NCBI RefSeq assembly: GCF_019890615.1
Contig: NZ_JAINVZ010000022.1
Span: 1-64,000, forward strand
Source of the DNA: Streptantibioticus parmotrematis
GTDB taxonomy: Bacteria; Actinomycetota; Actinomycetes; Streptomycetales; Streptomycetaceae
Length of the DNA: 64,000 bases
Direction of reading: 5' to 3'
The translations under genes were made by a program, and so were the position numbers. A model generated the notes under the pieces. That model worked only from the letters and a program-made list of their open reading frames with translations, had not been told where the DNA came from and did no database searches. Below, piece after piece: positions 42,824 through 52,165 of this stretch (its first letter is position 1; the number at the start of each line of letters is the position of its first letter).

Positions 42824-43786
42824 TCAGACGGTGAGGACGACCTTGCCGAACAGGTCGCCGCGGGACATCTTCTCGAACCCCTCGCGCGCCCGGTCCAGCG
42901 GCAGCACCGAGTCGATCACCGGCCGCACGCCCGTCGTGGCGCAGAAGTGAAGAAGACCTTCCAGCTCGTCCTTGGTGCCCATGGTCGAGCCGACCACCTT
43001 CAGCTCCAGGAAGAAGATCCGGTTGAGTTCGGCCGCCTTGGGGCTCGGGCCGCTGGTGGCGCCGGAGATGACGAGGGTGCCGCCGGGCCGCAGTGCCTTG
43101 ACCGAGTGCGACCAGGTGGCCGCGCCCACCGTCTCGATGACCGCGTCGACGCGCTGCGGCAGCCGCGCGCCGGGCTCGTACGCCTCCAGCGCGCCCAGTT
43201 CCACCGCGCGCACCCGCTTGGCCTCGTCGCGGCTGGTCGCGTAGACCCGCAGGCCGGCCGCGCGGGCCAGCACGATCGCCGCGGTCGCCACGCCGCCGCC
43301 CGCGCCCTGCACCAGCACCGAGTCGCCGGGGCGGACGTTCGCGTTCGTGAAGAGCATGCGGTACGCGGTCAGCCAGGCGGTGGGCAGGCAGGCGGCCTCG
43401 GCGAAGGACAGTTCCTTCGGCTTGGGCAGCACGTTCCAGGCGGGCACCGCGACGCGTTCGGCGAAGGTGCCCTGGTAGCGCTCGGTCAGGATGGAGCGCG
43501 GCTCGCGGGGGCCGACGCCGTGGCCGCTCTGGCCGATGACCGAGTGGACGACGACCTCGTTGCCGTCCTCGTCGCGTCCGGCCGCGTCGCAGCCGAGGAT
43601 CATCGGCAGGCTCTCCTGGCCGAGCCCGACCCCGCGCAGCGACCACAGGTCGTGGTGGTTGATGGAGGCCGCTTCCACGGTGACGGTGGTCCAGCCGGGA
43701 CGGACCTCCGGGTCGGGGCGCTCCCCCAGTTCGAGGCCGTTGAGCGGCTGGTCGCGGTCGATCGATGCGGCGTAGGCGGCGAACAT
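42824..43786 (-). CDS. Zinc-binding-dehydrogenase-type quinone oxidoreductase (MDR superfamily)
   Basis: 320 residues from ATG 43786 (MFAAYAASIDRD); an ATG two codons upstream is equally possible. The MDR pattern is present: TVTVEAASINHHDLWSLRG, LPMILGCDAAG, the nucleotide-binding loop VLVQGAGGGVATAAIVLARAAG, and the C-terminal PVIDSVLPLDRAREGFEKM. The zinc-ligand Cys residues of alcohol dehydrogenases are absent, so it belongs to the zinc-independent NADPH:quinone reductase group. It is divergent from the malic enzyme gene. Confidence 0.92.
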   Translation of the reverse strand: MFAAYAASIDRDQPLNGLELGERPDPEVRPGWTTVTVEAASINHHDLWSLRGVGLGQESLPMILGCDAAGRDEDGNEVVVHSVIGQSGHGVGPREPRSILTERYQGTFAERVAVPAWNVLPKPKELSFAEAACLPTAWLTAYRMLFTNANVRPGDSVLVQGAGGGVATAAIVLARAAGLRVYATSRDEAKRVRAVELGALEAYEPGARLPQRVDAVIETVGAATWSHSVKALRPGGTLVISGATSGPSPKAAELNRIFFLELKVVGSTMGTKDELEGLLHFCATTGVRPVIDSVLPLDRAREGFEKMSRGDLFGKVVLTV

Positions 43787-44193
43787 GACCATGAACGTAG
43801 CCGTGGCGCGCCGGAGCGGCCAGGGCCCGCTCCGGGAAGCGACGCAACTCACCCCGTGACCGTACGGCGACGTGTGGCAAAATCGACGAACGGGCGATCC
43901 CCGAAGCCTCATCGGGCCGGTACACCATGGCCGGACCACGATGGGCGACCGCAGACCGAGTCCCTCACCCCGGTCGTCCCGCCGTCGTCGGCGTCGAGCA
44001 CGCCTCGTTCCGGGGCATCCCCTCAGCTCGACCTGGGGCCGAGACACGGCAGGGAACCTATACCGACTCGTCAGCGGAAACCTCCTTCCGGTAGAACGGA
44101 CCCTTCACCCCTCTTTTCCAGGGCCCCGTCACCCGTGTGCGACCGGTGGCGACGGCCGTACCCTCATACGAAAATTAGACAAAGGGGTCAATT
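43787..44193. other. Divergent intergenic region, quinone oxidoreductase / malic enzyme
   Basis: 407 bases with no supported gene. The right end is AT-rich (ACGAAAATTAGACAAAGGGG), with AAAGGGG serving as ribosome site for the malic enzyme GTG. I see no convincing operator. Confidence 0.4.
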
Positions 44194-45402
44194 GTGGCAG
44201 CGGAGATCGTCAATCCCCGGAGCGACAGCGACATGCAGGAAGAGCAGGACTTGATCGATCCGGCGTTCGCGCTGCACCGGGGCGGCAAGATGGAGATCAC
44301 CGCGACGGTTCCGGTGCGTGACCGCGGCGACCTGTCGCTCGCCTACACGCCGGGCGTCGCCAAGGTCTGCACCGCCATCGCCGAGCAGCCGGAGCTGGTC
44401 CACGAGTACACCTGGCGCTCCCAGGTGGTCGCGGTGGTCACCGACGGCACGGCGGTGCTGGGCCTGGGCGACATCGGTCCCGAGGCGTCGCTGCCGGTGA
44501 TGGAGGGCAAGGCGATCCTCTTCAAGCAGTTCGGCGGGGTGGACGCGGTGCCGATCGCGCTGGCCACCACCGATGTGGACGAGATCGTGGAGACGGTGGT
44601 CCGGCTGGCGCCCTCCTTCGGCGGCGTCAACCTGGAGGACATCTCCGCGCCCCGCTGCTTCGAGATCGAACGCAAGCTCCAGGAGCGGGTCGACATCCCG
44701 GTCTTCCACGACGACCAGCACGGCACCGCCGTGGTGACGCTGGCCGCGCTGCGCAACGCGACCCGGCTGACCGGGCGTTCGCTGGGCGAGCTGCGCGCGG
44801 TCATCTCCGGTGCGGGCGCGGCGGGCGTGGCGATCGCCCGCATCCTGGTCGAGGCGGGCATCGGCGACGTCGCGGTGACCGACCGCAAGGGCGTGGTGCA
44901 CGTCGGCCGGACCGACCTGACGGACGTCAAGCGGCAGCTGGCCTCGTTCACCAACAACGCGGAGCTGACCGGCACCCTGGAGGAGGCGCTCGACGGCGCC
45001 GACGTCTTCATCGGCGTCTCCGGCGGCACGGTCCGCGAGGAGGCGGTGGCGACGATGGCGAAGGGCGCGTTCATCTTCGCGATGGCCAACCCGAACCCGG
45101 AGATCCACCCGGAGGTCGCCCACAAGTACGCCGCGGTCGTGGCGACCGGCCGCAGCGACTACCCGAACCAGATCAACAACGTGCTGGCCTTCCCCGGCAT
45201 CTTCGCCGGCGCCCTCCAGGTGCGCGCCTCGCGCATCACCGAGGGCATGAAGATCGCCGCGGCCGAAGCGCTGGCCGCGGTGGTCGACGGTGAGCTGGCG
45301 GCGGACTGCGTCATCCCGTCGCCCTTCGACGAGCGGGTCGCCCCCGCGGTGACGAAGGCGGTCGCGGCGGCGGCCCGCGCGGAGGGCGTCGCGCGCAGGT
45401 AG
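44194..45402 (+). CDS. NAD(P)-dependent malic enzyme
   Basis: 402 residues from GTG 44194. The N-terminal malic domain has [13 protein letters not shown] with the catalytic Tyr, [33 protein letters not shown] with the catalytic Lys, and the metal site [15 protein letters not shown]. The NAD-binding domain has [16 protein letters not shown]. It oxidatively decarboxylates malate to pyruvate, linking the TCA cycle to pyruvate and reducing power. Its length of about 400 residues is that of the short bacterial form, without a phosphotransacetylase domain. A hairpin terminator follows. Confidence 0.96.
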   Translation: MAAEIVNPRSDSDMQEEQDLIDPAFALHRGGKMEITATVPVRDRGDLSLAYTPGVAKVCTAIAEQPELVHEYTWRSQVVAVVTDGTAVLGLGDIGPEASLPVMEGKAILFKQFGGVDAVPIALATTDVDEIVETVVRLAPSFGGVNLEDISAPRCFEIERKLQERVDIPVFHDDQHGTAVVTLAALRNATRLTGRSLGELRAVISGAGAAGVAIARILVEAGIGDVAVTDRKGVVHVGRTDLTDVKRQLASFTNNAELTGTLEEALDGADVFIGVSGGTVREEAVATMAKGAFIFAMANPNPEIHPEVAHKYAAVVATGRSDYPNQINNVLAFPGIFAGALQVRASRITEGMKIAAAEALAAVVDGELAADCVIPSPFDERVAPAVTKAVAAAARAEGVARR

Positions 45403-45425
45403 TCGTACGACCGGAAGAACACGGC

Positions 45426-45453
45426 GAGGCGGGCGTGGGATCACGCCCGCCTC
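45426..45453. terminator. Perfect 12-bp hairpin between malic enzyme and methyltransferase genes
   Basis: GAGGCGGGCGTG (45426-45437) and its exact complement (45442-45453) flank a GGAT loop, 24 bases after the malic enzyme stop. The position between convergent genes suggests bidirectional termination. Confidence 0.85.
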
Positions 45454-45470
45454 CCGCACGTCCGGGGCCA

Positions 45471-46238
45471 TTACCGCAGACCCAGCACCACCGCGTCCGT
45501 CACCGACCGCCACACGGTGCGGGCCTCCCCGAACCCGGCCGCGCGCAGCGCCTCCTCGTGCCACCGGGGCGGGTGGACCTCCCCGTCCGAGTGGCTCCCG
45601 TAGATCTCGAAGCGGCGGGCGACCGCGTCCGCGAGCCGTTCGTCCTCGGCCGCCGCCCGCCACCAGGACTCCCAGTCCAGGACGCCCTCCGCGCGTTCCC
45701 GCTGCTGGCGGGCGTGGCGCAGCGTGCGTTCCGCCTCGTTGAGCCGGGGCGTGCTCTCGTCGGGCATGTGGTCGGCGTTCATCAGGACGCCGCCGTCCCG
45801 CAGCACGGTCGCGGCCTGCCCGTACAGCGTGCGCAGCGGTTCGGCGCGCAGCCAGTGCAGGGCGGTCGCGGTGAGCACGGCGTCGAACGAGCGGTGCGGC
45901 AGCGCGTCCGTCCAGGCCGGGTCGGTGAGGTCGGCGGTGACGAACGCGGCCCGCGCGTCGCCCGCGAAGTGGCCGCGGGCGATGGCGAGCAGGGCCGGGT
46001 CGAGGTCGACGCCGGTGCAGCGCGCGTCGGGGAAGCGCCGCAGCACGCGGTCGGTGATGCTGCCGGTGCCGCACGCGAGGTCGAGCACGACCGGCGCGGT
46101 CCCGGCGACCGCCTCGACGAGGTCGAGCATCACCCGGAAGCGTTCCTCGCGGTCCGGCAGATACCACTGCTGCTGCCGGTCCCAGCTGTCCTGCCATGCT
46201 TGCCAGTAAGGGTCGCGTGCCGTGGTCGTCGCCGTCAT
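45471..46238 (-). CDS. SAM-dependent class I methyltransferase
   Basis: 255 residues from ATG 46238 (MTATTTARDPYWQAW), chosen for GGAGGGG seven bases upstream. Motif I is VVLDLACGTGSITDRVL, motif II TGVDLDPALLAIA, then AFVTADLTDPAW and FDAVLTATALHWL. The tail is YGSHSDGEVHPPRWHEEALRAAGFGEARTVWR. It is a soluble methyltransferase whose substrate cannot be inferred. It is divergent from the CGNR protein gene. Confidence 0.92.
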   Translation of the reverse strand: MTATTTARDPYWQAWQDSWDRQQQWYLPDREERFRVMLDLVEAVAGTAPVVLDLACGTGSITDRVLRRFPDARCTGVDLDPALLAIARGHFAGDARAAFVTADLTDPAWTDALPHRSFDAVLTATALHWLRAEPLRTLYGQAATVLRDGGVLMNADHMPDESTPRLNEAERTLRHARQQRERAEGVLDWESWWRAAAEDERLADAVARRFEIYGSHSDGEVHPPRWHEEALRAAGFGEARTVWRSVTDAVVLGLR

Positions 46239-46332
46239 GGTGAACCCCTCCGCATGTAATACCCTGGAACGGAACGTGCCCATTACGCACTCCCCGCATC
46301 CCGACCCTAGACGGCGCCGGTAAGGATCTCAA

Positions 46333-46902
46333 GTGGAACTGGCCTATTACTCGGACTACGCGGTACGGCTGGTCAACAGCGAGGAGCCGGCGCGCAGGAA
46401 GGACGAGCTGACCTCCGTCGAGGCGGTACGCGCGCTGTTCGGGGCCAGCCGGCAGGCCGCGCGCCGGGTCACCGACGCGGACGTGACCAGGCTGCGCGGG
46501 GTGCGCTCCCGGCTGCGCGCGGTCTTCGAGGCGGCGGCGGAGGGCGACGAGGTACGGGCGGTGGACCTGCTGAACGCGCTGCTGCTGGAGTACCCGGTCA
46601 GCCCGCAGATCTCCGGCCACGGCCACCTGGACGAGCACGACCGCCCGCAGTGGCACATGCACCTGGCCGACCACGCCACCAACGCGACGGCCGCGTACGC
46701 GGCGACGGCATGCATGGGGCTGGCCTTCCAGCTCACCGACCTGGGCGTGGACCGCCTGGGCATCTGTCAGGCGACGCCGTGCCGCAACGCGTACATCGAC
46801 ACCTCGACCAACCGCTCCCGCCGCTACTGCTCCGACCGCTGCGCCACCCGCGCCAACGTGGCCGCGTACCGGGCCCGCAAGCGGCAGGAGGCGCAGCGGT
46901 AG
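46333..46902 (+). CDS. CGNR zinc finger domain protein
   Basis: 189 residues from GTG 46333 (AAGGA seven bases upstream). The N-terminal part (residues 1-135) is the ABATE-like domain: ELAYYSDYAVRLVNSEEP and RLRGVRSRLRAVFEAAAEGDEVRAVDLLNALL. The C-terminal zinc finger is CQATPCRNAYIDTSTNRSRRYCSDRCATRANVAAYRARK, with four Cys ligands. Such proteins are predicted stress-linked DNA-binding regulators in actinobacteria. The finger reads CATR rather than CGNR, as in many members. Confidence 0.92.
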   Translation: MELAYYSDYAVRLVNSEEPARRKDELTSVEAVRALFGASRQAARRVTDADVTRLRGVRSRLRAVFEAAAEGDEVRAVDLLNALLLEYPVSPQISGHGHLDEHDRPQWHMHLADHATNATAAYAATACMGLAFQLTDLGVDRLGICQATPCRNAYIDTSTNRSRRYCSDRCATRANVAAYRARKRQEAQR

Positions 46903-46918
46903 CCGTTCTTCGCGACCC

Positions 46919-47035
46919 GTCAGGCGATCGTGGTGACCGTCTGACCGTCAGGCGATCGTGGTGACCGTCAGGACCGTCGCACGGTCGTGGCGACCGTCAC
47001 GCGGCCGTGGTGACCGTCACGCGGCCGTGGTGACC
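46919..47035. repeat. Degenerate 20-bp tandem repeat array
   Basis: Five 20-base units of the form GTC-N9-GTGGTGACC lie at 46919-46938, 46947-46966, 46976-46995, 46996-47015 and 47016-47035. Units 1 and 2 are identical, and units 4 and 5 are identical. Eight- and nine-base partial units separate the first three. The array fills the gap between the convergent CGNR and sodX genes. Confidence 0.85.
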
Positions 47036-47045
47036 GGAAGTCGCC

Positions 47046-47444
47046 TCAGCGCGCCTTGACCCGCCGCGCCGGCACCGGCCGTACCGCCGACGCCGCCCAC
47101 CCCACCGCCGCCGTCACCGAACGCCGCAGCCCCCGCGGCGGCCGGAACCGTCCCAGCACCCGCGCCACCAGCAGTTCGTCCGGCACCGCCCCGAACATCC
47201 TGCTGTCGGACTCGGCGAACGGATTGTCCCCCAGCACCCACCACCCGCCGTCCCGCCGCTCCACCGCGCGCTTGACGATCAGCAGGTCCTGTTGCAGGGG
47301 GTGCCGCACCACCACCACGTCCCCGTCCCGCACCTGTCCCCCGTAGCGGATCAGCAGCTGGTCGCCGTGGTACAGCGTGGGCACCATCGAAGGCCCGTTG
47401 ACCTCCGCCAGCCCGAACGGCAGCCTTGCCCCCTGCTCGCGCAT
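47046..47444 (-). CDS. sodX: Nickel-type superoxide dismutase maturation protease SodX
   Basis: 132 residues from ATG 47444, chosen for AGGAGG six bases upstream. It is a small S24/S26 signal-peptidase-like protein: nucleophile Ser in NGPSMVPTLYHGDQLLIRYGG, general-base Lys in QQDLLIVKRAVER, and the GGWWVLGDNPFAESDSR box. It removes the N-terminal extension of pro-SodN so that the mature His1 can bind nickel. Its divergent neighbour is sodN, which fixes the assignment. Confidence 0.95.
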   Translation of the reverse strand: MREQGARLPFGLAEVNGPSMVPTLYHGDQLLIRYGGQVRDGDVVVVRHPLQQDLLIVKRAVERRDGGWWVLGDNPFAESDSRMFGAVPDELLVARVLGRFRPPRGLRRSVTAAVGWAASAVRPVPARRVKAR

Positions 47445-47583
47445 GCCGCGCCTCCTGTCCGATCCTCCACCGGGTCCAGAGTGACACCAGACTTTTGTCC
47501 TAAGCACCAGGGGGCACCCGAGAAATGGGCCTCCTCAGGGAGTAATGTCCCATCTGCAAAGACGATCACGAGGAAGGACAGCC

Positions 47584-47979
47584 ATGTTCTCTCGCCTGTT
47601 CGCGCCGAAGGTGAAGGTCAGCGCCCACTGCGACCTGCCCTGTGGCGTCTACGACCCGGCCCAGGCCCGTATCGAGGCCGAGTCTGTCAAGGCGGTCCAG
47701 GAGAAGTACCAGGCCAACGAGGACGCCGACTTCCGCACCCGCGCGGTCCTGATCAAGGAGCAGCGCGCCGAGCTGGCCAAGCACCACGTCTCGGTCCTGT
47801 GGAGCGACTACTTCAAGGCCCCGCACTTCGAGAAGTACCCGCAGCTGCACCAGCTGGTCAACGACACCCTGAAGGCGCTGAGCGCGGCCAAGGGTTCGAA
47901 CGACCCGAAGACCGGCCAGAAGGCGCTGGACCTCATCGCCGAGATCGACACGATCTTCTGGGAGACCAAGAAGGCCTGA
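47584..47979 (+). CDS. sodN: Nickel superoxide dismutase
   Basis: 131 residues from ATG 47584 (AGGAAGGACAGCC upstream). Residues 1-14 are the propeptide (MFSRLFAPKVKVSA); maturation exposes the nickel hook HCDLPCGVYDP, where His1, Cys2 and Cys6 of the mature protein bind Ni. The rest is the helical NiSOD subunit (WSDYFKAPHFEKYPQLHQLVNDTLKALSAAKG), which forms a hexamer and dismutates superoxide in the cytoplasm. In S. coelicolor, nickel acts through Nur on both SOD genes. TAATGT at 47541-47546 is a possible -10. The 3' end is strongly structured. Confidence 0.98.
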   Translation: MFSRLFAPKVKVSAHCDLPCGVYDPAQARIEAESVKAVQEKYQANEDADFRTRAVLIKEQRAELAKHHVSVLWSDYFKAPHFEKYPQLHQLVNDTLKALSAAKGSNDPKTGQKALDLIAEIDTIFWETKKA

Positions 47980-47996
47980 TCCCAGGCGCTCGCAGT

Positions 47997-48057
47997 ACGC
48001 CCGCACCCGGCTCACCATGGCGTCCGTCAGGACGCTTCGGGGGCCGGGTGCGGGCGT
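47997..48057 (+). ncRNA. Structured sodN 3' end: terminator and candidate s-SodF-type small RNA
   Basis: Arms 47997-48011 and 48043-48057 (ACGCCCGCACCCGGC and complement) form a perfect 15-bp stem, and inside it GCGTCC-GTCA-GGACGC (48020-48035) makes a second hairpin. It starts 18 bases after the sodN stop. In S. coelicolor the processed sodN 3'UTR yields s-SodF RNA, which silences the iron SOD gene. Here the structure certainly fits a terminator; the small-RNA role is inferred by homology of position, and sodF is not in the window. Confidence 0.5.
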
Positions 48058-48071
48058 TCGGGAGGTGGCGC

Positions 48072-48914
48072 TCACACGCGGGGGCGGCGTACCTCGATGT
48101 TGCCGTAGCGGGTGCGGGCTCGGACCTCGACGGTGTCTTCAGACTCCCGCGGGGTGTCGGACGCGGTGAGTCTGTTGCGTACCTGACCGTGAGCGGAGCT
48201 GACGTCGAGCCAGGCGGCGGTGCCCTCGCGGACGCCGATCTCGATGGCGCCGTACGAATTCTCCAACTGGACTGTGCCGCGCGTGACTTCGTCGACGCGC
48301 AGGGCGCCGCCGGCCGTGGTGGCGACGACCGAACCCTCGGCCCGCGTGATGTCGATGTCGCCGTGGGCGCCACTCACCCGCAGGTCGCCGAGGGCGGCGC
48401 CGACGGTCGTCGTACCGTGCGAGTTCTTCAGGACGGCCTGCCCGTCGACCGTACCGACGCGCAGACCGCCGAAGCTGGTGGTGATCGCGGCCGGGCCCTC
48501 CACCCGGCCCACGGAGACCGAGCCGTGGGAGGCGGTCAGTTGGAGCGGCCCGGTCGCGTCGAGGCGGACGTCCCCGCCCGAGGTCTGCACCGAGACCTGG
48601 CCCAGCCGGCCCTCGCCGAGCACCTGGGTCCACGAGCCGGTCATGTCGACCCGCGAGCCCGTGGGCAGCTCGACCGTCACGTCGACGGTGCCGGTGGGCC
48701 CGATGAGGGTGCGCTCCTTCGTCCGGACGGTCAGCTCGCCGTTCGCGAACGTGACCTCGGTCTGCTTGGCGGCCCGCACGTCCTTGTCCCGCTTCGGATC
48801 GCCGGGCCGCACCTCCACAACGGTGTCGGGGCGGTCGGCGGCGGTGAACTGGAGGGTCCCCGCGCCCACGTGAGCGGTGACCGCGATCGGGCCGGGAGTG
48901 TCGAAAACAGGCAT
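48072..48914 (-). CDS. DUF4097 family beta-strand repeat protein
   Basis: 280 residues from ATG 48914 (MPVFDTPGPIAVTAHVGAGTLQF). Repeating strands such as GDVRLDATGPLQLTASHGSVSVG, LRVSGAHGDIDITRAEGSVVATTAGGALRV and VQLENSYGAIEIGVREG are typical of DUF4097. It is a paralogue of the protein encoded at 40969-41817 and likewise lacks a signal peptide. It lies 68 bp downstream of a ribbon-helix-helix protein gene on the same strand and is presumably cotranscribed with it. Confidence 0.9.
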   Translation of the reverse strand: MPVFDTPGPIAVTAHVGAGTLQFTAADRPDTVVEVRPGDPKRDKDVRAAKQTEVTFANGELTVRTKERTLIGPTGTVDVTVELPTGSRVDMTGSWTQVLGEGRLGQVSVQTSGGDVRLDATGPLQLTASHGSVSVGRVEGPAAITTSFGGLRVGTVDGQAVLKNSHGTTTVGAALGDLRVSGAHGDIDITRAEGSVVATTAGGALRVDEVTRGTVQLENSYGAIEIGVREGTAAWLDVSSAHGQVRNRLTASDTPRESEDTVEVRARTRYGNIEVRRPRV

Positions 48915-48982
48915 GGCTGTACCGTCCTCATGAGTCCTGGGGGTTCCGGATGGCGCGGGTGCGGGCGTAGGCGCGGGTGCGG

Positions 48983-49504
48983 CTAGCGGACCCAGCCCGT
49001 GTAGTTCTGTCCGACGGCGCGGGCCGACTTCGGCGTACGCGCCCGCGCGCCACCGCCGTCGATCGCGGCCGACACCGCCCGTACCAGCCATGCGTTGACC
49101 GACAGGCCCTCGCGGCCCGCGGCCTCCTCGGCGCGCGCTTTGAGGTGGGCCGGCAGACGCAGGTTGACGCGGGCGGTGCCGCCCTCGTCGCCCTCGTCGG
49201 GCGGCTGGGCCGTGAACGCCTCGACGGGCACGACCGCCACCTCGTCGGATGCGTCGGCGACGGGCGGCGGCGTCACCACGAAGTCCGGGTCCAGCCCGCG
49301 CAGCCGTACGTCGACCGATCCCGGAGCCAGCTCGCGGGTGATCTCGTCCATCGCGGCGGAAAGCACGTTGAGCATGGTCAGCCGGGTCGCCGACTCCAGC
49401 GGAGCGGTGAGCCGCTCCGCCAGCTCGCGGGCGTCCTCCCCACCGGCTTCGGCGGCCACCGCGAGTTCACGGCGGAGGATGTCGACATACGGGGCGAGGT
49501 CCAT
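48983..49504 (-). CDS. Ribbon-helix-helix / HicB-like DNA-binding protein
   Basis: 173 residues from ATG 49504. The N-terminal ~110 residues ([41 protein letters not shown]) are helical. Residues ~110-150 hold an Arc/MetJ-type fold: [39 protein letters not shown], the pattern of HicB-like antitoxins. No HicA toxin gene is adjacent, so it is better read as a regulator of its own operon with DUF4097. TGGYRCCA boxes overlap its start codon and recur 150 bp upstream. Confidence 0.88.
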   Translation of the reverse strand: MDLAPYVDILRRELAVAAEAGGEDARELAERLTAPLESATRLTMLNVLSAAMDEITRELAPGSVDVRLRGLDPDFVVTPPPVADASDEVAVVPVEAFTAQPPDEGDEGGTARVNLRLPAHLKARAEEAAGREGLSVNAWLVRAVSAAIDGGGARARTPKSARAVGQNYTGWVR

Positions 49505-49692
49505 AGCGCCATCATGGCACCATTATGGTGCCACAGGCAAGACGAGGCGGCGCATCAGATGCCATCGAATTGGGGACAGGCCCTGCGATCTGCGGAAACG
49601 TGCCCGAGTCGGAGCTGTACCGGGGCGCACCCACAGGGTCTCTCGCCGACCTCATGGCGCCATGTGGTGCCACACGGTGCCATCTGGCGCCA
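49504..49692. promoter_or_regulatory. Operator array of TGGYRCCA boxes upstream of the RHH gene
   Basis: Near cluster: TAGCGCCA (49504-49511), TGGCACCA (49515-49522) and TGGTGCCA (49526-49533), spaced 11 bp and overlapping the start codon; the last two form a perfect palindrome around one T. Far cluster: TGGCGCCA (49655-49662), TGGTGCCA (49665-49672), CGGTGCCA (49675-49682) and TGGCGCCA (49685-49692), spaced exactly 10 bp. One-turn phasing of short palindromes is how RHH dimers load side by side. The rest of the 351-bp gap holds two copies of GGATCGCCCCGTCCAA (near 49728 and 49767) and no gene. Confidence 0.75.
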
Positions 49693-49855
49693 CTATCTGC
49701 CCCGAACCGGCGCCACGGCTCGCCCAAAAGGGGATCGCCCCGTCCAACCCGAAGTCCAACCCGAACAGGATCGCCCCGTCCAAGGGGTGGCCCGCCCCCG
49801 CCTCGCGCGTGACCATCGAGGTCACCGCCCGCGCGCCGGACCGGAGGAGCGACCC

Positions 49856-51085
49856 ATGGCGAGCGCTAACCCGTTCGAGCAGCTCACCCTTGACGAACTG
49901 CGCCGCCGCACCAGCATGAAGTGGCGCACGCACCCCGCCGACGTGCTGCCGTTGTGGGTGGCCGAGATGGACGTGGCACCGGCCCCGGCGGTCGTCGCGG
50001 CGGTCGGCGACGCGCTCGCGCGCGGCGACACCGGCTACCCGGCCGGCACCGGGTACGCGGAGGCGCTGCGGGACTTCGCGGTGCGCCGCTGGGGGTGGCA
50101 CGGGATCGCGGTGGAACGCACCCGGCTGGTGCCCGACGTGATGCTGGGCGCGGTGGAGGTGCTGCGGCTGGTCACCCGGCCGGGCGGGGCGGTCGTCGTC
50201 AACTGCCCGGTCTACCCGCCGTTCTACGCGTTCGTCGAGCACATGGACCGCCACGTCGTGGAGGCTCCGCTGACCACCGCCGGACGACTGGAACCCGGCG
50301 CGCTGGAGGCCGCGTTCGCCATCGCGACGCGCGGCGGACCGGCCGCGTACCTGCTGTGCAACCCGCACAATCCCACGGGCGTGGCGCACACCCGTGAGGA
50401 GCTGACGGCCGTCGCCGCGCTCGCCGGGCGGTACGGCGTACGCGTGGTCGCCGACGAGATCCACGCGCCGCTGGTGCTGCCGGGGGCGCGCTTCACCCCG
50501 TACCTCGATGTGCCCGGGGGCGACGCGGGCTTCTCGCTGATGTCGGCGTCCAAGGCGTTCAACCTGCCCGGCCTCAAGTGCGCCGTCGCGATCGCCGGTG
50601 CCGACGCGGCGGACGACCTCGCCCGGATGCCGGAGGAGGTGGGGCACGGCCCCAGCCACCTGGGTGCGCTGGCGCACACGGCCGCGCTCCGGGACGGCGA
50701 CGAGTGGCTGGACGCGGTGCTCTGCGGGCTCGACGCCAACCGCCGGCTGCTCGGCGACCTGCTGGCCGCACATCTGCCCGCGGTCGGCTGGGTCCGTCCG
50801 GAGGCCACCTTCCTGGCGTGGCTGGACTGCACCGCGCTCGGCCTCGACGACCCCGGCGCGGACGACGCCGACGCGCGCGGCGACGTCACGGCGTCCACCG
50901 GCCCGGCCGCCGCCTTCCTGGAACGCGGCCGGGTCGCCGTCAGCGCGGGCGCCGCCTTCGGCACCGGCGGCGCGGGCCATGTCCGCCTGAACTTCGCCAC
51001 GTCGACGGCGGTCCTCACGCGGGCCGTCGAACGGATGGGGAAGGTCGCGGCGGACGGCCGGACGACCGAACGCCCTTACGACTGA
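49856..51085 (+). CDS. PLP-dependent aminotransferase / C-S lyase (MalY/PatB type)
   Basis: 409 residues from ATG 49856 (GGAGGAGCGACCC ribosome site). Fold type I features: [20 protein letters not shown], the substrate loop [46 protein letters not shown] and the PLP lysine in [15 protein letters not shown]. The WVAEMD start is typical of MalY/PatB enzymes, which cleave cystathionine or cysteine conjugates to pyruvate, ammonia and a thiol. True aminotransferase activity remains possible. It is divergent from the RHH gene, whose far operator cluster is 164 bp upstream. Confidence 0.93.
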   Translation: MASANPFEQLTLDELRRRTSMKWRTHPADVLPLWVAEMDVAPAPAVVAAVGDALARGDTGYPAGTGYAEALRDFAVRRWGWHGIAVERTRLVPDVMLGAVEVLRLVTRPGGAVVVNCPVYPPFYAFVEHMDRHVVEAPLTTAGRLEPGALEAAFAIATRGGPAAYLLCNPHNPTGVAHTREELTAVAALAGRYGVRVVADEIHAPLVLPGARFTPYLDVPGGDAGFSLMSASKAFNLPGLKCAVAIAGADAADDLARMPEEVGHGPSHLGALAHTAALRDGDEWLDAVLCGLDANRRLLGDLLAAHLPAVGWVRPEATFLAWLDCTALGLDDPGADDADARGDVTASTGPAAAFLERGRVAVSAGAAFGTGGAGHVRLNFATSTAVLTRAVERMGKVAADGRTTERPYD

Positions 51086-51091
51086 GGGCCG

Positions 51092-52150
51092 TTACGACCG
51101 GTGACGCGCTGACGGGGAAGGGTCCGCCGGATCGGTGGCTTCCGGTACGTCACTGCCCCAACTGCCCAGCAGGCGAAGGGAGTCGGCGGACGGGGAGCCG
51201 GGCTCGGCGTGGTAGGTGATCAGGGACTGGTCCGTGCCGTCCGTCATGCGGAAGGACTCGAAGTGCAGGGCCAGGGCGCCCACCAGCGTGTGGTGCAGAT
51301 GCTTGACGCCGTGGCTCTTCTCCTTGACGTCGTGGGTCGCCCACAGCCGCCGGAACTCCTCGCTCTTCACGGACAGTTCACCCACCAGGGCGGACAGCCG
51401 CGGGTCGTCCGGGTGGCAGCCCGCGTCCATGCGCAGCGCGCAGACGATGTCGATCGCCTTCTGCTCCCAGTCCACGAACAGATCGCGGTAGGAGGGTTGG
51501 AGGAAGACCAGCCGTGCCCAGTTGCGTTCGGCGGGCGGCAGCTGCGCCCAGTCGCCGAAGACCGCCGCCGCCATCCGGTTCCAGGCGAGGATCTCGGAGC
51601 GGCGCCCGACGACGTACGCGGGCACGCCGTCCATGGAGTCCAGCAGCTCCCGCAGCGCCGGACGCACGTGCTGCTGCCGCCCCGCCGCCGCCTTCTTCTT
51701 GTGCGACTTCGGTTTCGCCAGGTGCGTCAGATGCGCGTGCTCGGCGTCGGTCAGCCGCAGGGCGCGGGCGATCGAGTCCAGGACCTCCGCCGAGACGTTG
51801 CGGCCGTTGCCCTGCTCCAGCCGCGTGTAGTAGGCCACCGACACCCCGGCGAGCTGCGCCAGCTCCTCCCGGCGCAGCCCCGGCACCCGGCGGTGCCGGC
51901 CGAAGTCGGGCAGTCCGACGTCCTCCGGCTTCAGGCGGGCCCGGCGGGTGCGCAGGAACTCGCTCAGCTCGGCCCGCCGGTCCAGCGGCCGCCCGGCGGC
52001 CCCGGCGGGCCCGGCGGCGTCTCCAGCGGAGGGCTCGGCAGCGGCTCCGGCAGCGTCGGCGGTCGGCCCGGCAGCGGCTCCGGTGGCGGGCTCGGCCTGC
52101 GCCCGTGCGTCCCCGGTGCCTGCGGGATCCGTGAGGTCACTGCGTTCCAT
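51092..52150 (-). CDS. Helix-turn-helix regulator with MmyB-like ligand-binding domain
   Basis: 352 residues from ATG 52150. The first 52 residues are Ala/Pro-rich. The HTH (~58-130) is [61 protein letters not shown]. The C-terminal MmyB-like PAS-fold domain ([49 protein letters not shown]) is known to bind fatty-acid-like ligands in one characterised member. Genes of this class are usually divergent from one oxidoreductase they control, as here with the alcohol dehydrogenase. Direct repeats and a palindrome lie between them. Confidence 0.93.
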   Translation of the reverse strand: MERSDLTDPAGTGDARAQAEPATGAAAGPTADAAGAAAEPSAGDAAGPAGAAGRPLDRRAELSEFLRTRRARLKPEDVGLPDFGRHRRVPGLRREELAQLAGVSVAYYTRLEQGNGRNVSAEVLDSIARALRLTDAEHAHLTHLAKPKSHKKKAAAGRQQHVRPALRELLDSMDGVPAYVVGRRSEILAWNRMAAAVFGDWAQLPPAERNWARLVFLQPSYRDLFVDWEQKAIDIVCALRMDAGCHPDDPRLSALVGELSVKSEEFRRLWATHDVKEKSHGVKHLHHTLVGALALHFESFRMTDGTDQSLITYHAEPGSPSADSLRLLGSWGSDVPEATDPADPSPSARHRS

Positions 52151-52165
52151 ACGTCCAGTATTCCT

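Noticed and set aside
46919-47035. CRISPR array
   Set aside because: The units are contiguous or separated by 8-9 bases of related sequence, without unique spacers and without cas genes.
48983-49504. HicAB toxin-antitoxin pair
   Set aside because: The protein has a HicB-like RHH end, but no HicA-sized partner is adjacent and the neighbour is DUF4097.
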